Source of the DNA: DATAEE01 sp036257535
Lineage (GTDB): Bacteria; Acidobacteriota; Vicinamibacteria; Vicinamibacterales; 2-12-FULL-66-21
Length of the DNA: 17,105 bases
Assembly: GCA_036257535.1 (NCBI GenBank)
Contig: DATAFJ010000044.1
Span: forward strand, 1-17,105
Direction of reading: 5' to 3'
In this document: positions 1 to 7,526 of the stretch, one piece after another
Position numbering within the stretch: the stretch's first letter is position 1
Layout: the number at the start of each line of letters is the position of its first letter
Made by a program: the position numbers and the translations under genes
The notes under the pieces: model-generated
The model's database searches: none
Told to the model about the DNA's origin: nothing
Seen by the model: the letters and a program-made list of their open reading frames with translations, nothing else

Positions 1-1
1 C

Positions 2-139
2 GCGCGTCCGGTGACCTTCGGCTCGACCGGCCAGCGCTCGTTCGGCCTCGCGGCTGACGGGTCCATCTGGCAGAACTCGGCGAACGCTGCGGTTCCTGAT
101 CCGCCTGCGGTCGCCGGCACGGTGAACATCATCCAGTAA
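2..139 (+). CDS. Type IV pilin, C-terminal fragment
   Basis: Only the last 45 codons are inside the window and the 5' end lies to the left. The readable tail contains RSFGLAADGSIWQNS and ends in VNIIQ before TAA. It resembles the tail of the pilin that follows (RFFGTNASGAIYEHS), so I read it as the C-terminus of a tandem type IV pilin, a subunit of the extracellular pilus fibre. The pattern of F, then a small residue, then DG/SG, then I-W/Y followed by a polar residue is the usual last beta-strand pair of short acidobacterial-type pilins. The N-terminal prepilin signal cannot be checked. A hairpin terminator follows, so this gene probably ends its own transcript, as expected for a highly expressed major pilin. 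A non-pilin protein with a similar tail is possible. Confidence 0.6.
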   Translation, partial: ARPVTFGSTGQRSFGLAADGSIWQNSANAAVPDPPAVAGTVNIIQ

Positions 140-217
140 CTCAGAGGCACAGCATCGCCGGCGGCGGACACCTGCCGGCGATTGCTACGCTCGTGAATCC
201 GGGGGGGGCGCGAGCGT

Positions 218-258
218 CGAAGGGCGGAACGTCGAGAGACGCTCCGCCCTTCGTATTT
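218..258 (+). terminator. Hairpin terminator after the first pilin
   Basis: An 11-bp perfect stem (218-228 with 243-253, cgaagggcgga) is extended by four more pairs (230-233 with 238-241) around a gaga loop, and is followed by tattt. This looks like a Rho-independent terminator for the upstream pilin, although the T tract is short. A second GC-rich hairpin lies just before it (151-162 with 174-186, core tcgccggc) but has no T tract. The rest of 140-258 shows no gene. Confidence 0.55.
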
Positions 259-361
259 AAGGGGTCAGACCCCATTTTTTCGAATTCCGTAAACCGCGTA
301 AGCTAGAGAAATTCGTGAGATCGTGGTTTACGGAATCCGAAAAAATGGGGTCTGACCCCTT
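259..361. repeat. REP/MITE-like inverted repeat with GGGGTCAGACCCC ends
   Basis: The arms 259-295 and 325-361 are complementary over 37 bases with one mismatch (283/337), around a 29-base loop. Each arm carries the small palindrome GGGGTC-A/T-GACCCC at its outer end (261-273 and 347-359), then a run of T or A, then attccgtaaacc or its complement. From general knowledge, elements with this GGGGTCAGACCCC core recur in many bacterial genomes and resemble REP-type sequences mobilised by RAYT (Y1) transposases. No transposase is present here. The right arm runs into the next pilin: its ATG at 345 and the codons for GSDP lie inside the repeat. As RNA this would fold into a very stable hairpin over that start. 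Confidence 0.85.
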
Positions 362-875
362 TCGCGGCTTCACCCTCGTCGAGCTGCTCATGGTCGTCGC
401 GCTCTTGGCGGTGATCCTGGCGGTTGCGATTCCATGGTACCGGGGCGCGCGGCGGGCTGGAGACGAAGCGACGGCGTTATCGACTCTGGAGACCGTCAAC
501 ACCGCCCAGGCCGCGTTCAAGGCGATCTGCGGCAACGGGCGCTACGCGCCGGACCTGCCCGCGCTCGGCACGCCAGTGCCGGCGAGCGGCGAATCGTTTC
601 TGAGCGCGGACCTCACGTCCGGTACGCAGGTGCGGAAAGCGGGATACATCATCCAGATGGTCGGAGAGCCGGTACCGGACGCCCCGGCCGCGTGCAACGG
701 CGCGGCGGTTGCGACAGGGTACGCCGCCACTGCCGATCCGGTCGTGCGCGCGCCAGGGGCACGGTTCTTCGGCACGAACGCGAGCGGCGCGATCTACGAG
801 CATTCCGAGACGCTAACTGGTACCATGCCCGAGTCCGGGCCGGCGCCTGCCGGCCGCGAAATAGGATATGACTGA
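345..875 (+). CDS. Type IV pilin (prepilin) with repeat-derived leader
   Basis: This is a structural subunit of the type IV pilus, inserted in the inner membrane, cleaved and N-methylated by prepilin peptidase, then polymerised. Starting at ATG 345 it has 176 residues, with leader MGSDPFRG, cleavage before FTLVELLMVV, Glu at +5 and a hydrophobic helix to about residue 33. A globular domain follows with two cysteines (AICGNG and AACNG) and a tail RFFGTNASGAIYEHS like the preceding pilin. An in-frame GTG at 315 would give an 18-residue leader. I prefer 345 because an 8-residue leader ending in Gly is typical of type IVa prepilins. Neither start has a good Shine-Dalgarno. Start and leader lie in the inverted repeat 259-361, so the native 5' end appears to have been replaced. 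The last 8 bases overlap the VKOR-DsbA gene. It could be a minor pilin or a pilin of low expression. Confidence 0.88.
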   Translation: MGSDPFRGFTLVELLMVVALLAVILAVAIPWYRGARRAGDEATALSTLETVNTAQAAFKAICGNGRYAPDLPALGTPVPASGESFLSADLTSGTQVRKAGYIIQMVGEPVPDAPAACNGAAVATGYAATADPVVRAPGARFFGTNASGAIYEHSETLTGTMPESGPAPAGREIGYD

Positions 876-2091
876 ACGCACACGCCGGTGGTTGCTTGCC
901 TTCGCGATGCTCGGGCTCGGCGCGTCCGTCGCCGCGACGTGGGTCCACTATCAGCTTCTGAGCAGCCCGGGCTACACGAGCTTCTGCGACGTCAGCAGCA
1001 CGGTCAACTGTACCGAGGCGTATATGAGCCGATTCGGATCGCTCGGCGGCGTTCCGGTGGCGCTCCTCGGCGTGCTCTGGTTCGTCCTCGTTCTCGTTCT
1101 GCTGCTGGCCCCTCGATCGAGCGCCGCGCGCGAGAACGCGCCAGCGTACATCTTCGCGCTGTCGACGGCGGCGTTATCGATCGTTCTCTATCTCGCGTAC
1201 GGATCGTTCATCGTTCTGAAGACGGTCTGCCCGCTGTGTGTCGCGACGTACGTTGCGGTGGGCGCGCTCTTTCTCATCTCAGGCGGAGCCATGTCCTTTC
1301 CGATGTCACATCTCCCGAGCCGCGCCGCTCGTGATCTGCGCGCGCTGGTCTCCAGCCCGGCCGCCCTCGTGGTTGCGATTCTCTTCCTCGGCGGCGCGGC
1401 AACCGCGGTTGCCTTTTTTCCGCGCGAAGCCACGCCGACCGATGCCGCGACGTCCGCAGCTTCCGACCAGGCAGCCGCCGGGCAGGCGGCTGCGCCCGCC
1501 GCGAACCAGGCGGAGCAGAGCGAGTTCGAGCGCTGGTACCTTCAACAGCCCACAGTCGACCCTGGCGTTCCTGCCGACGGGGCGGCGGTCGTGATCGTCA
1601 AGTTCAACGACTACCAGTGCCCGCCGTGCAAGCAGACCTACGACAACTACAAGAGCGTGCTGGCGAAGTACCGCGCATCGCATCCAGGCGCCGTGCGGTT
1701 CGTGACGAAGGACTTTCCGCTCGACCCGGAGTGCAACTTCAACGCGCCGGGCGGCCAGCACGTGGCCGCGTGTGAAGCGGCCGTCGCCGTCAGGCTGGCC
1801 GAGCAACACGCCAAACGCGAGGCGATGGAAGACTGGCTCTTCGCCAACCAGCCGACGCTGACGCCCGACTCCGTGAAACAGGGCGCGCGCCAGGTCGGCG
1901 GCGTCACAGACTTCGATCAAAAGTACCCGACGGTCCTCAATCTCGTGAAGGGAGACATCGCCGCCGGCGGCGCCCTCGGCGTCCGATCCACGCCGACCTT
2001 CTTCATCAACGGGCGCATGCTGCGAGGCGGTCTGCCACCACAGTTCTTCGATGCGGCGATTGCCTTCGAGTTGAAGCAGGCCAAGCGTTAA
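868..2091 (+). CDS. VKOR-DsbA fusion, disulfide bond formation protein
   Basis: This 407-residue inner-membrane enzyme joins the two parts of an oxidative folding pathway: a quinone-reducing VKOR domain and the DsbA-like thioredoxin domain it keeps oxidised. Residues 9-140 form the VKOR helical bundle with the expected cysteine set, C40 and C48 in the periplasmic loop and C121-P-L-C124 in a helix. A fifth membrane helix (about 164-184) leads to an Ala/Gln-rich linker (188-216). The thioredoxin domain follows, with active site C251-P-P-C254 (classical DsbA has CPHC), the cis-Pro loop STPTFFING around P376, and extra cysteines C289 and C302. ATG 868 overlaps the end of the pilin gene by 8 bases, so translation is probably coupled. 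The position suggests that pilins or pseudopilins with paired cysteines are substrates, which is inference. The fusion itself is known from actinobacteria, cyanobacteria and other phyla. Confidence 0.92.
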   Translation: MTERTRRWLLAFAMLGLGASVAATWVHYQLLSSPGYTSFCDVSSTVNCTEAYMSRFGSLGGVPVALLGVLWFVLVLVLLLAPRSSAARENAPAYIFALSTAALSIVLYLAYGSFIVLKTVCPLCVATYVAVGALFLISGGAMSFPMSHLPSRAARDLRALVSSPAALVVAILFLGGAATAVAFFPREATPTDAATSAASDQAAAGQAAAPAANQAEQSEFERWYLQQPTVDPGVPADGAAVVIVKFNDYQCPPCKQTYDNYKSVLAKYRASHPGAVRFVTKDFPLDPECNFNAPGGQHVAACEAAVAVRLAEQHAKREAMEDWLFANQPTLTPDSVKQGARQVGGVTDFDQKYPTVLNLVKGDIAAGGALGVRSTPTFFINGRMLRGGLPPQFFDAAIAFELKQAKR

Positions 2092-2112
2092 TCGGAGCCG
2101 ATCAGACCAACG

Positions 2113-3053
<941 letters not shown>

Positions 3054-3060
<7 letters not shown>

Positions 3061-3857
3061 TCGCAAAAATCGCCGTGAACGTTTTCAAGGAGTCGGTCCG
3101 CGACAAGGTCCTCTACAACCTGGTCTTCTTCGCCGTCCTCCTGATGGCCGCCTCGTACCTGATCGGTCAGATCACCGCGGGCCAGGACGTGAAGATCATG
3201 AAGGATCTCGGCCTGGCCGCCGCCGCCGTCTTCGGCCTGTTCATCGCGGTGTTCATCGGGATAGGGCTGGTATCGAAGGAGGTCGAGCGCCGCAGCATCT
3301 ACGCCCTGCTCTCCAAGCCAATCCGGCGCGAAGAGCTGATCCTCGGCAAATACGCCGGTCTCGTGCTGACCCTTGTCATCAACGTCGCGGTGATGGCCGC
3401 CGCGCTCTATGCCGTACTCGCGTACTACGACGCGACCGTGCAGGGCATGGCGCGGGAGCGGTGGGACGCACCGGCCCTCGATCCGGCGCTCCTCAAACCG
3501 ATTGCGATGATTCTCGTCGAGCTGATGCTCGTGACCGCCATTGCGCTCTTCTTCTCGACGTTCTCGAGCCCCATTCTCGCGGCGGTGCTGACGTTCGGCC
3601 TGTACGTGATCGGCCACTTCAATGCCGACCTCAGGAACTTCGAGCAAGTCGTCGAGTCTCGGACGGCCGCCTGGATCGCCCGTACGTTGTATTACGTTCT
3701 GCCGAACTTCGCCCCCTTCGACATCAAGTCAGACATCGTGCACGGACGGCCGGTGTCGCTCGGCTACATGGCCTGGACGTCGGGCTACGCGGTGCTGTAC
3801 ATCACGCTGCTGCTCGTCATCGCGATCCTCATCTTCTCCAGGCGTGACTTCAAATAG
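3054..3857 (+). CDS. ABC-2 type exporter permease (PilI-like by context)
   Basis: This is the integral membrane partner of the preceding ATPase, 267 residues with about six hydrophobic segments (roughly 20-38, 52-74, 102-124, 148-168, 172-190 and 244-263). The stretch ERRSIYALLSKPIRREE followed by LILGKY (77-99) is the cytosolic coupling region typical of ABC-2 permeases of the NosY/gliding type. The start is GTG 3054, or GTG 3057 one codon later. Both overlap the ATPase stop, so translation is coupled. The protein has no large periplasmic domain, which fits a two-gene transporter with a small or lipid-like substrate, or a role in assembly rather than bulk transport. By position it corresponds to M. 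xanthus PilI, an inferred role. Confidence 0.9.
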
Positions 3858-3866
3858 AGTCCAGGC

Positions 3867-4793
3867 GTGAGTGCATACACCGCAAGCTCCCGTCGCGGCT
3901 TCCCGTGGCTGGGCGCCCTGGTTGCCGTCATGCTCGTCTTCGCCAGCGTCACGGTCCAGGTCGCGCGGGATCGCCGCTATCCGCAATCGCAGGTCGACGA
4001 TCGGCTGCTGTATGTGCGTTCGGGGGAGGCGTTGAAGCGCCTCGTGCTGTCGTACGATGCCCTCGCCGCCGACATCTACTGGATGCGCGCTATCCAACAC
4101 TTCGGCGGCGAGCGCCGTTCGACATCGACGCGTCGCTACGATCTCTTGTATCCCTTGCTCGAGCTCACAACCGCGCTCGATCCGCTGTTTTCTGCCGCGT
4201 ACCGGTTCGGCGCCATCTTCCTTTCCGAGCCATTCCCGTCGGGGGCCGGACGGCCGGATCTCGCCATCCGGCTCCTGCAACAGGGCATAAAACACGATCC
4301 CCGCTGGCAGTACTTTCACGACGTCGGCTTCATCTACTACTGGCATACCGGCAGGTATTCGGAAGCGGCCGACTGGTTTCAACGCGCGGCGGCGCGGCCC
4401 GGCGCGCCTTACTGGCTGACGCCGCTCGCAGCCGCAACGCTCGCAGAGGGGGGACAGCGCGGCGCATCGCGGCTCCTCTGGGAACAACTGCGCATTACGT
4501 CGGACACGGAGTTCATGCGGCAGGCCGCCGAACGGCGCCTCGTGCAGCTCAATACTCTCGATCTGATCGATCGCATCGAGCCGTACATCGTGCGGTACGC
4601 CGAGGCGAATCCGTACGGGCCGCTCACCTGGGAGCGCCTCTATGCCGCCGGAGTCCTCCGCGGTATCCCTCTCGACCCGACCGGCGTTCCGTTCGATCTG
4701 AACCCATGGTGGGGGACGCTGACGGTGTCCGAGAAGTCGTCGCTCTTCCCCATGCCGGCCGAGCCGGGGCCCAGGCCGCCGGCGCACCCGTGA
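3867..4793 (+). CDS. Membrane-anchored TPR-like protein of the pilus locus
   Basis: This 308-residue protein has one N-terminal membrane anchor (about 13-33) and a soluble, probably periplasmic, helical domain. The segment ADIYWMRAIQHFG (68-80) and repeated helix pairs containing ALDPLFSAAYRFGA, HDPRWQYFHDVGFIYYWHTGRYSEAADWF-like spacing and AAATLAEGG look like tetratricopeptide units, so it probably mediates protein contacts. The tail is Pro-rich. The start is GTG 3867, nine bases after the permease stop. The final codons overlap the GTG of pilD. Its place between the ABC permease and pilD suggests it works with the exporter, perhaps as the counterpart of M. xanthus PilG, which is also an accessory protein encoded beside the transporter. 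I cannot show homology to PilG from the sequence. Confidence 0.75.
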   Translation: MSAYTASSRRGFPWLGALVAVMLVFASVTVQVARDRRYPQSQVDDRLLYVRSGEALKRLVLSYDALAADIYWMRAIQHFGGERRSTSTRRYDLLYPLLELTTALDPLFSAAYRFGAIFLSEPFPSGAGRPDLAIRLLQQGIKHDPRWQYFHDVGFIYYWHTGRYSEAADWFQRAAARPGAPYWLTPLAAATLAEGGQRGASRLLWEQLRITSDTEFMRQAAERRLVQLNTLDLIDRIEPYIVRYAEANPYGPLTWERLYAAGVLRGIPLDPTGVPFDLNPWWGTLTVSEKSSLFPMPAEPGPRPPAHP

Positions 4794-5566
4794 ACCTGTC
4801 GTCCCCCGGGCCGTGGCTCCTAGCGGCGCTCGGGCTGGCGTTCGGAAGCTTCCTCAATGTCGTCATTTACCGCCTGCCGAGGCGCCAATCGCTCGCATGG
4901 CCAGGCTCGTACTGCCCTTCGTGCAGAACGCCGATCCGCTGGTACGACAACCTGCCGGTTCTTGGCTGGCTGCTGCTCGGCGGCCGATGCCGGTCGTGCC
5001 GCGCGGCAATCGGCATTCGCTATCCGATCGTCGAGGCGGTGACCGGAACCCTGTTCGTCGTTCACGGCGTCGTGTTCGGCTGGGACCTGATACTGATCCC
5101 GCGTCTGATCTTTGCTTCGGCGATGGTTGCCCTCTTTGCGATCGACCTCGAACACAAATTGCTTCCGGACGCGATCACGCTCCCGGGGATCGTCCTGGGC
5201 GTGGCATTCAGTCTGTTCTTCCCGCCAGGTCTCTTCAATTCGATGCTTGGGGTCGTACTTGGCTACGGAAGCTTGTGGTTCATCGCAACGGCGTGGAAGA
5301 TCGTTCGCAGCCAGCAGGCGATGGGCGGCGGCGACCTCAAGATGCTCGGCATGGTCGGAGCGTTCCTCGGCTGGAAAGGCGTCGTCGTCACGTTCCTTCT
5401 ATCGTTTCTGATCGGTGGCGTCGTGGCGGGCGGGCTGCTGGCGATTCGCAAGGTGCGGCTGGCGTCGGAAATTCCATTCGGCACGTTTCTCGCCGCCGCA
5501 GCGGTTTTCGCGAGCCTATGGGGCGAGCGGCTGCTGGCCTGGTACCTCTCGTTTTTCCAGATGTAG
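4790..5566 (+). CDS. pilD: Prepilin peptidase / N-methyltransferase
   Basis: This inner-membrane aspartic protease cleaves prepilin leaders after Gly and methylates the new N-terminus. It has 258 residues, close to the family length. The N-terminal domain shows FGSFLNVVIYRLPRR (18-32) and two zinc-type CxxC pairs, C42-C45 and C67-C70, linked to the methyltransferase domain. The catalytic aspartates sit in AIDLEHKLLPD (D119) and MGGGDLK (D182), followed by the helices and EIPFGTFLA typical of the family. The start is GTG 4790, which overlaps the stop of the TPR-like gene as GTGA. The same frame stays open upstream to 3905, but that part is antisense-like shadow of the TPR gene and starts no recognisable protein. 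Substrates probably include the two pilins and at least the PilV- and PilX-like proteins of this locus. Confidence 0.96.
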   Translation: MNLSSPGPWLLAALGLAFGSFLNVVIYRLPRRQSLAWPGSYCPSCRTPIRWYDNLPVLGWLLLGGRCRSCRAAIGIRYPIVEAVTGTLFVVHGVVFGWDLILIPRLIFASAMVALFAIDLEHKLLPDAITLPGIVLGVAFSLFFPPGLFNSMLGVVLGYGSLWFIATAWKIVRSQQAMGGGDLKMLGMVGAFLGWKGVVVTFLLSFLIGGVVAGGLLAIRKVRLASEIPFGTFLAAAAVFASLWGERLLAWYLSFFQM

Positions 5567-5605
5567 CGCCGGCGTTGGGTGTGGGGCCTCAAGGCGATTC
5601 AAGCG

Positions 5606-6871
5606 ATGAATGTAGATGCCTACGTGCTGCTCGGCCTGACGGCAATCGTCGGAACGCTGTGCGGCATCGTTGTCTTCTCGATTCTCAAGGCCGGATCGGC
5701 CGCCCGCGAAGCGAGGCGCAGCTCGCCTGGCGGGGGCGAATCGGCGTTCATGGCCGCTGCGATGGAGGAAGCCCTCGCGCGGCTCAAGCTCCAGGAGCGC
5801 GCGATGACGGCGCGCGCCGAGGCGTCCGAGCGGCTGAGCAGCGAGATCATCGCGAGCATGACGTCGGGCCTCATCGTCGTCGGCACCGCCGGCGACGTTC
5901 GCATCCTCAACCCCGCCGGACGCCGGCTGCTCGGGCTCGCGGACGCCGATCGAGGCCGCCACTATCGCGACATGCTGTCGACCGCCTCGCAGCTCGGCGA
6001 TTTGATCGAGGAAAGCCTGGCGGGGGGCGAACCGATCGCGCGCCGCACGCTCGAGACGAACAATCCGCGTGGTGCGTCGCATCTCGGTGCGACCGTCTCG
6101 CAGATTCGCGATACGAACGGGCACGTGGCCGGCGTCATCTGCCTGTTCACCGACCTGAGTGCGGTCGTCGAGCTGGAGGACCAGCTTCGCCTGAAAGACA
6201 GCCTCGCCCGTCTCGGCGAGCTGACGGCCGGCCTGGCGCACGAGTTCCGGAACGGCCTGGCGACGATCCACGGTTACAGCCGGCTGTTCGATCTCGACCG
6301 CCTGCCCGCCGACTATCGACCGTACGTGGAGGGCATACGCGCGGAGACCGATTCGCTTGGCGAGATCGTCACCAACTTCCTTAATTTTGCGCGGCCGACC
6401 GAGCTGACTCCGGCGCCCGTTGAGATGAAAGCAGTCGTCGAGCGTGCGGCCGATGACGTGAGGCAGGAAGTGCGGGCGCGGACGGGAGAGATCCTCGTGC
6501 GGGGAGAGTTCACGAGCGTGCTCGGCGACGAAGTCCTGCTGCGCCAGGCGATCAGCAACCTGTTTCGCAACGCGCTGGAGGCCTGTGTCGAAGCCGGCAT
6601 CACGCCGCGAATCACCGTCGAGGGTACCCTCGATCCGGTTCACAATCACTTTCGGCTGACCCTGTCCGACAACGGGCCCGGCATCGACCCCTCGCTCGGC
6701 GACCGCATCTTCCGGCCGTTCTTCACCACACGCGCGCGCGGCATCGGCCTGGGTCTTGCCCTTGTCCAGAAGATCGTCGTCACGCACAACGGGCGCATTA
6801 CGGCCGCCTCGAGCCCGAACGGCGGCGCCGCCTTTCAGGTGATCCTCCCGCTCGCTACAGTTCCGTCCTGA
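5606..6871 (+). CDS. pilS: PilS-like sensor histidine kinase
   Basis: This NtrB/PilS-type kinase probably phosphorylates the sigma-54 activator encoded at 9841. Numbered from ATG 5606 (421 residues): an N-terminal membrane helix at about 6-27, a coiled segment, a PAS domain at about 75-185 beginning near SEIIASMTSGLIVV, the dimerisation helix with phospho-acceptor H212 in GLAHEFRNGLATIHGY, N-box NLFRNALEA (318-326), G1 DNGPGI (355-360), F-box FRPFFTT and G2 GIGLGLAL (379-386). The usual HExxNPL is HEFRNGL, with Gly for Pro. A GTG at 5579 would add nine residues, but ATG 5606 has AAGG 11 bases upstream and begins right before the membrane helix. Having one helix instead of the six of Pseudomonas PilS means any sensing occurs in or near the membrane or through the PAS domain. 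The symbol rests on context. Confidence 0.85.
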   Translation: MNVDAYVLLGLTAIVGTLCGIVVFSILKAGSAAREARRSSPGGGESAFMAAAMEEALARLKLQERAMTARAEASERLSSEIIASMTSGLIVVGTAGDVRILNPAGRRLLGLADADRGRHYRDMLSTASQLGDLIEESLAGGEPIARRTLETNNPRGASHLGATVSQIRDTNGHVAGVICLFTDLSAVVELEDQLRLKDSLARLGELTAGLAHEFRNGLATIHGYSRLFDLDRLPADYRPYVEGIRAETDSLGEIVTNFLNFARPTELTPAPVEMKAVVERAADDVRQEVRARTGEILVRGEFTSVLGDEVLLRQAISNLFRNALEACVEAGITPRITVEGTLDPVHNHFRLTLSDNGPGIDPSLGDRIFRPFFTTRARGIGLGLALVQKIVVTHNGRITAASSPNGGAAFQVILPLATVPS

Positions 6872-6908
6872 GCTGCGGAATTTCGCCTGCTGATTTTTCC
6901 CATTCCTC

Positions 6909-6923
6909 GACCCGGATCGGGTC
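6909..6923. promoter_or_regulatory. Palindrome between direct repeats, possible activator site
   Basis: gacccggatcgggtc is a perfect 6-bp inverted repeat around gat. It sits between two copies of ctgctgattt (6887-6896 and 6931-6940). The group lies about 90-135 bases upstream of the candidate sigma-54 promoter at 7022, the distance at which enhancer-binding proteins usually bind. The function is inferred only from symmetry and position. Confidence 0.25.
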
Positions 6924-7021
6924 CAGGAGACTGCTGATTTCTGCGATCAATCGCAACCCGATCAGGGACGTGGCGCGTGATTTCGGGCCGTTTATCCCAG
7001 GTTTCGTCGTACGGACGGGGC

Positions 7022-7037
7022 TGGACCGCGGGTTGCT
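7022..7037 (+). promoter_or_regulatory. Candidate sigma-54 (-24/-12) promoter of the pseudopilin genes
   Basis: The sequence tggaccgcgggttgct matches TGGCACG-N4-TTGCT with two mismatches in the -24 box. The invariant GG and GC are present with the required 10 bases between them, and the -12 box TTGCT is complete. A sigma-54 activator gene lies in the same locus. One doubt is that transcription would begin near 7048, giving almost no leader before the GTG at 7050. The gap 6872-7049 holds no gene. Confidence 0.4.
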
Positions 7038-7049
7038 CTATCCCGCCAT

Positions 7050-7526
7050 GTGCGAGAGCGCGAACGAAATGGTTTCACCCTAATCGAGGTCCTCGTGGCC
7101 GCAGGTCTGATGGCGACGCTCGCGCTTGGTGTCGCTCCGCTCTTCAAGATCGCGGCCGACAGGAACCGCGGCGCCCGCCTGCAGACGCTCGCGACGCTCA
7201 TTGCGTGGCAGAAGGTAGAAGAGATTAGGAGCCTGGATTCCGCCGGCCTTGCCCGGTCGGCCGCGGGATCGCTCGACTCCGACACTGACGGGTACTTTGA
7301 TTATCTCGATGTGCGAGGCGTACCTGTGGGCCGTGCCGATTCTTCGGCGCCGTCCGGCGGCGCGGCGTTCGTTCGGCGCTGGGCGATCGATCCTCTGTCG
7401 GCCGGTCCGGCGGGCGTGATCGTCATTCAAGTTCTCGTCGCGCCCGCTGGCCACGCTTCGCGCGGTTCCGTCGGCTGGCGTCTCCATGGAGCGCGTCTGG
7501 CCGCGGTCATCCGGGAGCGGCCGTGA
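7050..7526 (+). CDS. PilV-like type IV pseudopilin
   Basis: This 158-residue minor pilin is expected to join the initiating complex at the pilus tip. Leader MRERERNG is cleaved before FTLIEVLVAAGLMATLALGV, with Glu at +5 and a hydrophobic helix to about residue 31. The N-terminus and the segment AWQKVEEIRSLD (54-65) are like PilV or GspI proteins, in which a helix after the membrane segment carries QxxEEIR. The globular part is Ser/Gly/Asp-rich and contains no cysteine. The start is GTG 7050. No Shine-Dalgarno is visible, and a sigma-54-like promoter lies directly upstream. Its final codon overlaps the next gene as GTGA, so the three pseudopilin genes form one unit. Confidence 0.8.
   Translation: MRERERNGFTLIEVLVAAGLMATLALGVAPLFKIAADRNRGARLQTLATLIAWQKVEEIRSLDSAGLARSAAGSLDSDTDGYFDYLDVRGVPVGRADSSAPSGGAAFVRRWAIDPLSAGPAGVIVIQVLVAPAGHASRGSVGWRLHGARLAAVIRERP

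Noticed and set aside
146..158. GGCAC upstream of the second pilin as a sigma-54 promoter
   Set aside because: The spacing between GG and GC is 9 bases rather than 10, and there is no TTGC box.
3905..4789. Upstream extension of the prepilin peptidase frame
   Set aside because: It lies over the TPR-like gene, shows Arg-rich shadow composition, and the peptidase family begins at the GTG at 4790.
4813..6384. 523-codon plus-strand open frame across pilD and pilS
   Set aside because: It is out of frame with two well-supported genes and contains no recognisable motif.
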